Shown: positions 45,887 through 58,300, numbered from the stretch's first letter. The stretch: DNA of 64,000 nt from Tachypleus tridentatus (GCF_004210375.1 NC_134830.1:45699094-45763093); one strand, 5' to 3'. A program made the numbers and translations. The notes: generated by a model from the letters alone, not told the origin.

Positions 45887-48593
45887 TTTTATGCTATTAG
45901 TGAACTGTATCTCATTGCTTAATCATTGTTTAACGACTTGTATGGTGATATCTTCTATCTTAAAATGTCATTTTGTATTTTCTATTATGCTGTTAAATGT
46001 TTTTACACTGTATGTGCAGCATCTCTGTTAAATAGTTTTGATAATGTGTTGGTTTTCTTTACGTAGTTGGTGTGATGTCTGTGTTGTGGGTAAGTGTTTA
46101 CAGAAGAAAGAGAATATTACAGGACTCACTGATCGGTGTGCGTAGATTCATTTAGTGTCAAAGTTAGCATTATATAGTGGTTTGAGAGAAAAGTCTCAAA
46201 CAGGGGTAGGAGAGGTGTTATGCATTTTCTGTTTCTTTATATTGTAATACAGAATTTTTCAGGTTGTTGCAGTTATTTTGTTTATATGTGCATTTTCACA
46301 TAACACGTGGTAATGGCAGTCATAAAGTTGCTTTGATTTTATATATTTCTTATGTTATTCCCGTAGAGTATATGAATGCAAAGCTGCACTTTGTGCAGAA
46401 ATATTGACAGCAGTTACTGCAATGATAGGTGATGCTTCAAAGATACAGCATTCCTTAAGTTTGAATTGGAATGACCAATCACATGAGAAACACTAGTTGC
46501 TCTGGAACATCATCTTGAGTGAATTAATTAGCTTGGTAATACGTCTTGAGGGACTTTAGTCAGCTTAATCAATTCACAAGTCCATAAAAGCCAAATATTT
46601 ATTATCCATAAGGGGGAGAGCGCACTTTGTTAATTTATGTTAAGGAAAGATTGCTTCAATGTGTATCAAACTTTGGTCCAGTTCATTTATTTCTCCAAAC
46701 AGAATCAGTGGAAATCAATACTGCTTTACAGTATATTTTGCTGAACTTCCTCTTATATCTAGTGGACCTATCCAGCTTAAACTATTAAGGAATTAGATTT
46801 GGTTGGAAGGAGTACATTTTGATGCAATGACACAAGATATCATTGCAGTGTTTCTGCTTTCTGATAACTTGTGTATTGCCATTACATGAACTGTTACGCA
46901 ACTGGATTTAAATAAATGCTTTTTCCAGAAGGAATACTTTTTTTTTTTTTTGCAAGTAGTGGTATTCATTGCTAAGAATGAAAGTTAGTCACTGAAGAAA
47001 TAATTGTCCTTTGTTGGACGTAAGAAAATTGCTGATGTTGCAAAGTATAATAAATTTGATTTCTCTACAGTAAATGTCTAGTTTACCTATAACAGTAGAT
47101 CGAGGAGTACTTTTGAAAAAAGCGCACAGATGACTAAGAGTTCTCTGAAAGGAATGGCATTAGTGATGAGTCTAGAATCGCATGGTGTAACTTCTATAGG
47201 ACTATCACATTGTCACCAGTCAGAGTGAAAGAGTCCCAGGTCTGGTTTAAAGTCATTCAAGACAAGCCAAGAAGGATTGAAAGTGCTACTAATAAACAAA
47301 GTCTGCAAGTCAGAAATGTTTTTTTGGCAAGTGAAACTGTACACCAACTAATGAAGCCTAAGAAACAAGAGGCAATATGGTATCTTGTCAGAGTGAAATG
47401 GTTTGAAAAAACTTGGAGTCCTAGAGAATTGATAGATGAATTTCCTATGACATATCACTATGACACTCTAGATTAATAAACCAGATTTTTGTCTGACAGT
47501 CAAAGTACCTGAGTATGTTGACTGCATTGTACACATGATGTTGGAAGTGTTTCTGCCAGGTATTGCTTGAGAACATACAAGGGTGAGATTATTGGCCACA
47601 GCTACAGGTCTCTGCGCATGAAGTAGGCCAGATTTTCTCACCAATGTTGAAAAGACTGAGAAAATAAGACCTAGGACATTTTCTGAAAAGTTTCAGGTAG
47701 CAATGGTTACATGGCTGGTCTCAGGAAAAGTTAGTCCAGCAAATAATCCTAAGTTTGCCTGGTCCATCCATAGACTCTATCATTCCAAAATGAGGCACAA
47801 CTGGAAGACTGGGATATAGTTATGACTGAGTTGTACCGATAGTTATACCTACTGGAAATTTAAGCAATCTATCGGACCGAATTCACGTGTCAGAAGAAAG
47901 GTACCACTGACGGCCTGGCCACTTACACCGGCATTTTGTGCTATCTGCAGATCGCAAAGACAACTTCATGGATAGGTTCACAGAGGGAGTTCCAGATAAA
48001 ACAATTTGTTGTGAGAGATATTCTCCTCTTACATATGCAAGTTCTGTCATTATAAGATATGAAGTATTGGTTTCGAGCCAACTAAAAATGACGAAACGTT
48101 CTTCCATAATGAACACTGATACCAAAAATATCTTCAAGTCGGTTCATGTATGACATGAAATTGAAACATTAACAAATTTAATTTTCTCCAAAGTTGGTCA
48201 TTAAATATAACTGAAAATCAAAGATTATTCAATGCTTTATTTTGATTTGAGAAAATTCAATAAATACAAATTATCATATAAGTTATTTTCATTTAGTAAA
48301 AATTGATTTTTTAAATAATGGATGCAAATAAATAATTCAGTATTACCAAATAAGTCCCACATGAAGTGTTCGAGCTGAACTGATTCATGAAAATAACGTT
48401 AAAATTGCTTACTGCATGCAGTAGTCACCTACTGATTTTTTTCTTACGATATTTTCAGATCTAAACATAAAAAGCTCAATATTTTCTGAGTATAATTAAT
48501 TATATTAAACACATCCTAGCGCTGTTAAGAGAAATATGGCAGATTAAAAAGTGTAGTACTCAGGTATACTAACTTACAAAAATTATGGATAAT
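45887..48593. other. No intact gene; coding-like relic near 47200-47850
   Basis: The plus frame at 47210-47476 (88 codons) includes EAIWYLVRVKWFEKTWSPRE. Further broken frames follow to about 47810 (e.g. RPRTFSEKFQVAMVTWLVSG). It looks like a decayed gene or transposon. The WYLVRVKW...TWSPRELI pattern faintly resembles a chromodomain, but this is too weak to call. Confidence 0.3.
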
Positions 48594-48604
48594 CAAATAT
48601 GTGC

Positions 48605-48882
48605 TTGTTTGTTTGTTTTGGAATTTCGCACAAAGCTACTCGAGGGCTATCTGTGCTTGCCGTCCCTAATTTAGCAGTGTAAGACTAGAGGGAAGGCAGC
48701 TAGTCATCACCACCCACCGCCAACTCTTGAGCTACTCTTTTACCAACGAATAGTGGGATTGACCATCACATTATAACGCCCCCACAGCTGAAAGGGCGAG
48801 CATGTTTGGCGCGACCGGGATGCGAACCCGCGACCCTCAGATTACGAGTCGCACACCTTAACACGCTTGGCCATGCCGGGCC
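48605..48882 (-). mobile_element. tRNA-SINE family A, full length with target duplication
   Basis: TTGTTTGTTTTGGAATTTCG to CTTGGCCATGCCGGGCC. CAAATATGTGC flanks it at 48594-48604 and 48883-48893, a perfect 11-bp duplication. Confidence 0.97.
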
Positions 48883-48893
48883 CAAATATGTGC

Positions 48894-49364
48894 AAAAGAC
48901 AAATGAAGGACTAAAGTAAAATTAATTAATCTTCAAATTTTCAAGTCAGATGAAGGTTCTAGTGCAGTAATCCGCAATTTTCAGATTACTTGTGTCAACG
49001 ACCATTTCAAATAAACTTACTCAAACTAAACTAACAATTCTACTACTTTGTAGAAAGTTTCTGTATTACCACTTGTAATGAGCATGATTTTATTGCAGCA
49101 GGACATGACATATGAATAAATACACATAATATACTTGTTATGAAAGAATAAAATTAGCAGTTTTTTTTCAAGTGCAACAATGGTAAACAATTCATTTTTA
49201 TTATTAATACACTATATATTTGGCACTTATCAGTTATGAGTGTAGTATACAGCAAATATATCCTTTGATTGTTGACCTAAAATATATAAATATATAAAAA
49301 GTAAACCATTTGTTATGTTTTAGTTCTGGAGAGGAGTAACAAGCATGTATGTATCATGTATAAT
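48894..49364. other. No gene supported
   Basis: AT-rich, nothing recognised. Confidence 0.5.
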
Positions 49365-49617
49365 GTTTGTTTCTACACGAGGGCTATCTACGCTAGACGT
49401 CCCCAAATTAGCAGTGTAAGACTAGAGGAAAGGCAATTAGTTATCACCACCCACCGCCAACTCTTGAGCTACTTTTTTACCAGCGAATAGTGGGATTGAC
49501 CTTCATATTGTGACGTCTCCAGAGTTGAAAAGACAAGCATGTTTAGAGTGACGGGCATGCGAACCCATGATCCTCAGGTTAGGACCAGAGCGTCTTAACC
49601 ACCTAGCTATGTGGGGC
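49365..49617 (-). mobile_element. tRNA-SINE family A
   Basis: CGAGGGCTATCTACGCTAGA to TTAACCACCTAGCTATGTGG; moderately diverged. Confidence 0.9.
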
Positions 49618-49867
49618 CGTTTTGTTCTCATCCAAATAATATCTAGTGACGTGTAGTCAGTTTAGGAGTGTTAAATTATGACTAATCGAATCAGTAATCA
49701 GTGACAACATGTTCGAAAATTCTAGAATTAAGTATTGTAATTGTACTTGTTGAAGTTTTAAATGGATAGGTAGTCTAATTTTTTCTCTATTAATTAATTA
49801 ATAGACATTGCTAGAACAATTTAATAATGATAATATTAATGTCACCTCAATTACAGTCAACACAAGT

Positions 49868-49985
49868 GTCCACGTGTGAGGCAGCGGTAAGTCTATGAAC
49901 TTTCAACACTAAATCCTTGGTTCGATTCCCTGTGATCAACATAACAGATAGTCCATTTTGGCTTTGCTTTGCAACAAGCAAACAG
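49868..49985 (+). mobile_element. tRNA-SINE family C
   Basis: GAGGCAGCGGTAAGTCTATG head, TTGGTTCGATTCCCTG B box, ACAGATAGTCCATTTTGGC tail. Confidence 0.82.
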
Positions 49986-50007
49986 TCATAATCAGCACAA
50001 ATTTCAG

Positions 50008-50160
50008 TTTATTCTCAAGACGGCTGGTATGGGTATTAAAGGGAAGGCAGTTTGTCATCATCAACCACGGCCAACTCTTGGGCTACTTCTTTTTTTACCA
50101 ACGATTAGTAGGATTGACTGTATTTACAACGTCCCAGCGGTTGAAAGGGTGAGTATTAGG
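50008..50160 (-). mobile_element. Composite: foldback-element end joined to SINE A body
   Basis: TCTCAAGACGGCTGGTATGG and GTATTAAA (50014-50041) match the end of the foldback element at 54129. They are followed directly by a minus-strand family A body (GGGAAGGCAGTTTGTCATCA ... GCGGTTGAAAGGGTGAG). Confidence 0.75.
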
Positions 50161-50280
50161 GTGCGTCAAAAAACCAAAAGTTGTGACACTCAGTCGCTCG
50201 CTTATAATTTGATTCCATTCAATGAAAAAAATATGTTAGCGTAAAATCAATCCAATACATTAATATTTAGGGGTTGCGCA

Positions 50281-50780
50281 NNNNNNNNNNNNNNNNNNNN
50301 NNNNNNNNNNNNNNNNNNNNNNNNNNNNNNNNNNNNNNNNNNNNNNNNNNNNNNNNNNNNNNNNNNNNNNNNNNNNNNNNNNNNNNNNNNNNNNNNNNNN
50401 NNNNNNNNNNNNNNNNNNNNNNNNNNNNNNNNNNNNNNNNNNNNNNNNNNNNNNNNNNNNNNNNNNNNNNNNNNNNNNNNNNNNNNNNNNNNNNNNNNNN
50501 NNNNNNNNNNNNNNNNNNNNNNNNNNNNNNNNNNNNNNNNNNNNNNNNNNNNNNNNNNNNNNNNNNNNNNNNNNNNNNNNNNNNNNNNNNNNNNNNNNNN
50601 NNNNNNNNNNNNNNNNNNNNNNNNNNNNNNNNNNNNNNNNNNNNNNNNNNNNNNNNNNNNNNNNNNNNNNNNNNNNNNNNNNNNNNNNNNNNNNNNNNNN
50701 NNNNNNNNNNNNNNNNNNNNNNNNNNNNNNNNNNNNNNNNNNNNNNNNNNNNNNNNNNNNNNNNNNNNNNNNNNNNNNNN
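50281..50780. other. Assembly gap, exactly 500 N
   Basis: A round-number run of N, probably a placeholder of unknown true length. It lies inside the TIR transposon, consistent with assembly failing in a multi-copy element. Confidence 0.95.
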
Positions 50781-50793
50781 AATACAGCCTTGA

Positions 50794-51667
50794 AAGGATG
50801 ATATTATTCAATTTTGCAGAATCTCCTTCAATCTCATCAACCACGGGACGATTATAAAGAGCTCTTGGAATTAGCTGTCATTTTTCTTGGATCTCTTCCA
50901 CACGGACGTTCTTCAGTTTCTTTCCGTACTTCTGGTGCTGTACATCGTGCACGATGGATGGCTCGAGCAATATATTCTCTAAAATTTGGATGTTCCAAGA
51001 GGAGTTTGGTAGACTGCAACCACGGCCTGCTTCATCTCGTGTTTCATTTGACGCACATTTCTGCAGCAAACTTGGCGATTTGTGTGTCTTTATAACTAAA
51101 CATTACTTGCTCTCATGGTTTACAGCTAAGGATGCTTCCGTGGCAGCTCGAAGGGACCTTACACTACTCAAGGAACTTGCATTGCATGAAAATCATATGA
51201 TTAAGGAAGTTGGTACAAAGGCAATGAATCGGCATTTATGGTATTTATCTGAGGTTGCAGTTGGGCTTGCTCTCTTTGATGACGGTGTAACGAATAGCGA
51301 CAAACTCAAGATGGTCTCAAATATGAATACCGTGAAAGGATCTCCTAGGCCAACGCCACGTTTAACAGTTGATGCTGCAAGCAATGCTGTTTCCAGAAAA
51401 CTTCCAGATTTTTTTACCTCGGCAACGAAGAAAATTTTCTACCATCTGGATATTAGTAGCGCATTTTTATCATTACCACCGAAAGAGTGGAGCGCCTCCG
51501 AAGAGTACAAACAAGGAAAGGACAGAGTAAAGAAACTTTTTGTGACAAATGACGCACCTGAAAGAGGAGAAGCTTTAATTCAACAGTTTACGGCAAAAGG
51601 CCGCACCAAGAACGAAGATCAATTTCAGTGTATGATTCAGATGGCAGAAGAACATCGGCGAACATAA
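50794..51667 (+). pseudogene. Frameshifted transposon-borne protein remnant (C-terminal part)
   Basis: Two overlapping plus frames make one continuous protein. The first reads KELLELAVIFLGSLPHGRSS, then VHRARWMARAIYSLK. The second continues IWMFQEEF, LCVFITKHYLLSWFTA, ARRDLTLLKELALHE, NRHLWYLSEVAVGLALFDD and ends QFQCMIQMAEEHRRT. The switch is in AAAATTT at 50981-50987, consistent with loss of one A. The 5' part is hidden by the gap. The pattern (ARWMAKxIYSLKIWMF, HLWYLSEELVALAFFDD, ERGxALIQ) resembles uncharacterised multi-copy proteins I recall from arthropods and Hydra, and placement between inverted repeats suggests an element-encoded protein. I cannot name its activity. It could be a real frameshift or an error at the contig edge. 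Confidence 0.65.
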
Positions 51668-51899
51668 TGAGAAGGGGGCAGACAAGATAAAACTTCAATA
51701 AAATAAATTTTTCTTTCAAGTTTTTATGTTTTTGCTAATTATATAATCAATAAATATTAAATAATTTCTTTAAATAATTTAATTACCATTAACAATGTAA
51801 TGTAGGGTAAATTTAAGGAAAATAGTGAACTTTGCGAGGGATGCGCGACCCCTAAATACTTCGCGATTGAAATGAAACTTTGTCTGTGTTCTTTTCATA

Positions 51900-52177
51900 G
51901 GCCTGGCATGGCCTAGCGCGTTAAGGCGTGCGCTTCGTAATCTGAGGGTCGCGGGTTCGCGCCCGAGTCGCGCCAAACATGCTCGCCCTCCCAGCCGTGG
52001 GGGCGTTATAATGTGACGGTCAATCCCACTATTCGTTGGTAAAAGAGTAGCCCAAGAGTTGGCGGTGGGTGGTGATGACTAGCTGCCTTCCCTCTAGTCT
52101 TACACTGCTAAATTAGGGACGGCTAGCACAGATAGCCCTCGAGTAGCTTTGTGCGAAATTCCAAAAACAACAAAAAC
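51900..52177 (+). mobile_element. tRNA-SINE family A, full length, just upstream of RIOX1
   Basis: GGCCTGGCATGGCCTAGCGC head, GGTTCGCGCCC B box, complete body and tail. Same strand as RIOX1 and ending about 80 bp before its start codon. Confidence 0.95.
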
Positions 52178-52256
52178 TACTTTAATTCCTGTTGAAATGC
52201 CCTCTAGACTCTAGTACTAACGTACAGGCTATAAATCTTTCAGCGAAAGCGCGAAA
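52171..52256 (+). promoter_or_regulatory. RIOX1 5' flank squeezed between SINE and start codon
   Basis: Only about 80 bp of non-repeat sequence separates the A-rich tail of a SINE from the RIOX1 ATG. No TATA box or other clear core element is visible. The transcription start must lie here, inside the SINE (51900-52177), inside the TIR transposon further left, or in an unrecognised upstream noncoding exon. Confidence 0.35.
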
Positions 52257-52310
52257 ATGAAAGTTGAAAAAATTTCAGCATTTTCGGTTTTTAAGAAAAG
52301 AAGAAAAGTT
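52257..52310 (+). CDS. RIOX1: RIOX1 exon 1 (start codon)
   Basis: Encodes [18 protein letters not shown] and is followed by GTAAGTAT, a near-perfect donor. The ATG has A at -3 (CGAAAATGA). It ends in phase 0, matching exon 2. A short opening with 'ISAFSV/Y' followed by basic residues is what I recall from invertebrate NO66 proteins. The basic KKRRK is a plausible nuclear or nucleolar localisation signal. An additional small exon between 52311 and 55093 cannot be excluded, but phases do not require one. Confidence 0.8.
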
Positions 52311-55300
52311 GTAAGTATACTCATGTAATTTACATTGCAAAGAACTGGAAATGTTTTCATGAAAAGTCCGAAAAGATTAGCTTTTTAGCTGTGTTGAATT
52401 AGGTTAATTTAAGTCTATGACTTACGAATACGAGTTGTGAATGTATATTACTGTTAGGCCTAATCTGTAGTTTGTATACGTGAGATCTATAATTTTAATA
52501 CAGGGTGTTTGGAAAGTCACTGTGCACTTGTATATTTATTAACAGTCATGTTTCAGTATAGAATACATGAGATAAATATGAATGAAAATTATAAACAATG
52601 TTGAAAGTGACCCCCGTTGGCATCAATACAGGCTTGGATCCTTCTTATTTTGTTTCTAAACACTGCTATCAGTTGCTAGCTTGAAATAGACTGAAGGAAT
52701 GTGGTTATCGCTGCTTTCAAAACTGCACAATGACTTTCCGAACACTCTGTATAAATGTTGGTGAGATCCTTTATAACAAATTATTAGTATACTTTGGTAA
52801 AAATCCAGTAAATTATAAAAATACTTACAACCGTCTTTCAGTGATAGTTTATGCCAGCCCATAAAATAATTTACCCCCTCCAAAAAAAAAAGTTAAGTTT
52901 AACTGAAAGAAAGCAATTAGTAAAACTTGGCAGTAGCTTTTAAAATGCCTTCAGACAAACAAAATACTTTTATTGTGTACTTACGGAGTCTCCGAGGAGT
53001 GGCGAAAATATTTTCTTCAAATGTTAGTTGAAAACTGTTTTGTAAGTTGAGTTCTAGCTCCCTGAAGGAGGTAGCTGCAGGTAGCCTTTAAAATGTCTTT
53101 AAACAAATTTACTGAATATACTTATGCTGCTGTGCAGAAGATCTGTAGGTACGTGAAAGAAGCATTTTGCTTATTGGAAGAGATTTTTAAAGCTACTTTA
53201 ACTTTTACCTACACAGGTGGTAGAATGCTATCTAACAGTACCAGTAGAACTTTCAGAATTTATATTCACCCTAGTCTTAATTGTTTATGTATAGTTGGAA
53301 GACATAATGTGTTCAAGAACTTGATAAAGTGCAAACATTGTGGATGCAGTCATGATACTACCATTGATAGGGTTCCTGTTGAAGTTAAGGCAGTTGGAAA
53401 GAAAAAGCACAATAAAAGTATAATGTAAGGAGGAAATAATAATAAGATAGTTTGTTTTTCTGTCATTGTAATAACTTTTGTCTTCATTCCTTTAATGCAT
53501 TCAGTGATTGGCAGATATAGACATGATTGATCAGACAGTAACCAATAAAAGTTGTACAGTAGTTATTTCTGTTAGATATGCAATATTCTAGATGTTGTGA
53601 AAATTTTGAAGAATGTTATTAAAGGGCAAATCAAGGTCCATATGGAAACACCCTGAGTAAAAGCAGTCTTACTTTGAAAAGACATTTTAAAGTTTTCTGT
53701 TAGAAATATGTGCAGTGGATTTTTTTTTCTCTTGTTTAAAGTTGCTATCAGAACATGGCAACTTCTTTATGACCCACTTTCAGTTGTGGGGTTAAATAGT
53801 GCTTTAAATTAACTGATAGCTTATCAGATGTCATTTGACTTCATACTACTTGTTATTAGAACAATGTGGCACTATGTTTTCAGGTATTAGGTAAAAAAAA
53901 AGTGATTGTATAGAAAGCTGAACTTAATTATGCAATATCACAACACATGAAACTCACTTTACACCTTATTCAAATATAATTGCAAATTAATCTTTTACTT
54001 AGATAAATTATATAATGAAATGAATGACACTTGTAGATCTTCATGGATATTTCTAATTTCCATATGAGCCCTTAAGTTTTAACATCAATAGAATTTTAAA
54101 TAAAAAAGCAAAAGACAAATATTCTGTTTTCTCAAGATGATTGGTATGGGTATTAAAACTTTACTTAAAGTACAGAACAGTGTTTCAACCCTTTCTTGGT
54201 CATCTTTAGGTTAATAAATGTCTCTGTTAAACTGAAGATGACCTAAGAAGGTCGAAACATTCTGTACTTTATTTTAATTAGAGTTTTAATACCCATACTA
54301 TCTGTCTTGAAAATACATTTTTTTTTCTTCATGTGAGATTCTCATCATCATGAGACAAATATTCTATTTTTAAACATAATGAAAATTAAAAATTCACCTT
54401 ACTGAATGACAGTGTTATACATCGTACAAGAAACGTAGAGATAACCAGAACAAATATGCACTTGATTTCTCTGGAAGTAGTTCAGTTAACTCATTTCTAC
54501 GTATTCATATCTAAACAAATTATGAAGTGAAACTGATGTGTGGGAAAGAGATAAAGATGCATTGATAAACTGAAGCAGCTTTCAGACTCTTTTACATCTT
54601 TCTCTTTAGTTGCTCAATTGTAAGTCTTAATAGTTTCAATACCCCTAGTGGACAAAGCACAGATGGCCTATTGTGTAATTAGCTTTGTGCTTAATATCAC
54701 TCTCTTTAATTTGTGTCAGTAGCACATATTTCATATGCTGTTTTTTTGTAGAACAATGAAGATTCATTGTGACAGAAAAAAATCATTAAACCTCTTGTTT
54801 TTTGCTTCATTGCAATACTTCAGGTTTTACACTGAGTGAAGGATAGTTAAAAAATTTATTAAAAATTTCAAAACAATCTGAAAATAAGTTTATTCATATA
54901 TCAGAAAAATCAATTAGCAAATTCCACTAATTATTCAGTTGTAATGATAAACCATAAATAAAATGGAAATGAAACATTCTAGTGTTTAAGAACTAGTGTA
55001 ATACTTACATTATTTTACCATGATTAAGATAACAAAAGAAAGGTATTGTCTTTTATAGTAATTCAAGATTGTTAATGGTGTTTATTATTATAGGAGGGAT
55101 CTGGTGACCATGTTTCACATACTACACCTGATCTTTCAAGTTCAGGAAGAAAAAGAAAAATAGCAGTAAGTACTAGATGCTGCTGTTACAATTTGATCAG
55201 AAGAATTATTGCTGTTAACTGTATATAAGGTGGTGTGAGAATTAAAAAGTAACTAACCTAAATTTGTGAAATAACTTTGTGCATGTAATGCTGTTTTAGT

Positions 55301-58300
55301 TAATTAATCACTGAGGTCTGGATTAGTAGCAAGAGTGTTGGCAATTTTTCTTCATCTTGTTACTTAATGGAACTTGTACAGTTATGTTTGTATAGCATGT
55401 TCATGTCAAACTGATTTTCTCTTGTTGAAAATCAGGAGAATCAAGAAGATACTTGTAACATTGTACTACTGAATTTCCATGAATAACAGTTTGAAAGAAT
55501 GAGAGATTGGACACAATATTAAATACCAATGAATATTCTTTATTAAATAACTCAAACACAGTGTATATATATATGCTTAGGATCCTGGATATTCAATTTT
55601 GCTGGATAATGAGCTCTTTCTAGCATGTTCTGGTCAAGTCTGTATGGAAGACTTTAAATATAATGTTCTATAGTGAAAAGGTAACACAGACTTGCTCAGA
55701 TTAACTAACACTAGTTGCGTGACTAGTGAGTGCAACAGGTTCTTGGTTTTTATGTATGCATTGTAATATATTTTTAACAAAAGTAATCAAAATGTGAAAA
55801 TGACAAATTTCTCAGTTTAGCCTGCCAATACTTCAGTAAAATAAAATCTCTGAAGTTATATCAGCTGAATAGCAAATCTGGAACACAACACTACATCATT
55901 ACTGTATATGTTGGCTATTGAACTCCTGCTGCAAGTTATTGCTTTTGAAGTGGGTTCAAAATACATCAATAAAACAATAAAATTGAACAAAAACATATGA
56001 AAAATGCTAACATTGAAATTGTTAAGATAATTAATTTGGAACGTTCTGGTAAACATTGCAATCAGTGCAGAAGAAAAATATGGTATTATTAATTTTATTC
56101 AATACTTTTCAACTTTTCATTTTATTCTATTTTGATATTTTTCTTACAGTTAGTGTTTAGGTAGATAAATTAAGAGATAATATAGTTTTACCAAAACAAA
56201 CTTTGGAGAATCATTTAAGAAATTCAAGATTTTATGAACATGAAAAGTGTGATATAAAAAGAAATATTTTCATTCTTAGCATGAAAATTACCTTTTACTC
56301 AGACCGTTTTACTGAAGGCTGTAGAAAATCAGATACAAGTCTTTAGTAGAAATGCTTTTTTAGAAAAGTCTTTTTGGTAGCTTGCCATATTTTATGAAGA
56401 TACACGAAAATTCAGAGTTATCTGTTTCAAAAGTTTTAGGGTTGGTTAAACTGACCAAGCACACTTTTGTAGGAGTTAAGGTTTTTATTCTATATCCAGT
56501 TAAAAAATATTAACAGGATTTTTGTATTCTGCAAACAGAATTTAGTTGAAATACCATTTAGATGGACATATATTCATCTCATATAGTGCCATGACAGATA
56601 CATGAAAACAAGTTTTTATTTTTACAACAGAAAAATCGCTATTCGACAGGGGACATTACAGGTGAGGAAGGACCATCCCAACTGGATAGCCAGTTAAGCA
56701 AAAATCTACAGAGACAGAGCATGTCAGATAAAACTCTCAACAATATCTACCAAAATACAGATTTTTTGTTAAGACAGCCTGATATTCAATTAAAGAAAAA
56801 ACACAGCAGAAAAGCATTGACTAATGATCGTGGACAGAAAAAAAGAAATGTTGGGAAGAGACTTAAAGAAAAAGCCACTAATGAAGCAATAAAAAAGGAG
56901 AAAGCTAGGTTTAATGAAAAAGAACCTTTGATTTATTCAGAATCTGGAGCAAGAGGTTTGTCATAAATCATTTTGGTATAAAAAAATTACTTTTATATAT
57001 ATATTTGTATAGCTTTGCTTATATAAGGAGTTGACTTGATATTTTGTGTAAAAATTAAAACTGAATTTCATAGATAAAATATTTCTGCTTTTTACAGGAT
57101 TATTCAAGATTATAAAGTGATGTGTAACTGAGAATAGCCTTTCTCACAAGTGACAAATAGCACAGCTAATTACATCTGTGCATGTGGCTATTAAAGGGGC
57201 TGAAAATTTCTGAGAATTATTTATGACATGTAAATAGAGCATCAGATGGTTTATTTAATATTAATCTAGTTTTTTTTTTAACAGTGGTTTAGACCCCATT
57301 AAAGGTGATTTTGGTCTTTATAACTCCCCCTTAATTTATCTTGAAATAAAAGTAAGCACAAGCATTTTATAATTCATCATTTTTGTACAAAAGTTTATAA
57401 TGGCAGTGACTACTAATTTACCAAAGATAATATTTTAACACATTGTTCAATAAAGAACTATTACACCAGACTGCATCTGGAAACTTTTTCCTGTTGATTT
57501 AGTTTTAATATGATGGCCCTGAATTCAGTAATGACATCCTTTTTTCTCTATCAAGTCTGAGTATTTCACAAATTACATTTAAAAAATTTACTAGTATATT
57601 AAATTTCCATTGTACCTGAATGCGTGATGACTGATTACTTCTGCTACAAACTGGTTAGAATATATGAATAAAAGATGAAGAAATAAAGGTGCATATTTCT
57701 AAATGTAACTATGTACAAAGAAACATATCAACAATATATATTGCACTATATGACTATACCTGCACTTTTCATGACCCATGATACTTATTGCAGTTAAATT
57801 TTGAAATTCAATCTGAAAAAAAAACAAACTAGTTATTACTAAAAGTATAATTAATATTAAAAATATAATTAATGTATTGAAAGTATGAATATAGTATAAT
57901 TAATTCTAAAAAATAAATTTGTAATTTCATTTTCTGGCTTTTGTGGGAAAAACCTGACCTGACACTAAAAAACTAAAGTCGTTTTTGGATTTGGCATACT
58001 TTTTCCTATATAAACAACTGTTACTTTCAAGCCAGCAGAAACTATGCAGGGCAGTGTTATAGGTGCAACAGTTACAAGTTAATCTTTGACATGTTTTTAA
58101 AATTAACAAGTAATGACAAGAAACTTGTAATATTATATCTAAAACTCTAGTGAACTATAAATTTTGGCTCTATTTTGGGATCCACTGATTTTCTTTCTAA
58201 ATTAACACACAGTAGGAGACACTGGAAGTGTTTAATTTCTTCCAATAATAATGCCTACCAGTCACAAAAGATTGAATTTAATAAACATAATTTAGTGCAC

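Larger units (their letters stand above)
50266..51856 (+). mobile_element. TIR DNA transposon interrupted by assembly gap
   Basis: The left end TTTAGGGGTTGCGCA (50266-50280) abuts the N block. The right end (51842-51856) reads TGCGCGACCCCTAAA, its inverted complement with one mismatch. Both ends are flanked by TA. The interior right of the gap carries a degraded protein frame and AATAAA-rich 3' sequence. Superfamily is not assigned: TA flanks suggest a TA-target element, but a longer imperfect duplication (AATATTT/AATACTT) also fits. Confidence 0.7.

Noticed and set aside
50260..50844. Long frames across 50281-50780
   Set aside because: They consist of N bases and carry no information.
53093..53428. 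111-codon frame as a RIOX1 exon or separate gene
   Set aside because: The phase chain exon 1 to exon 2 is complete without it, no good splice sites frame it, and the CKHCGCSH cluster is too short to call a zinc finger.
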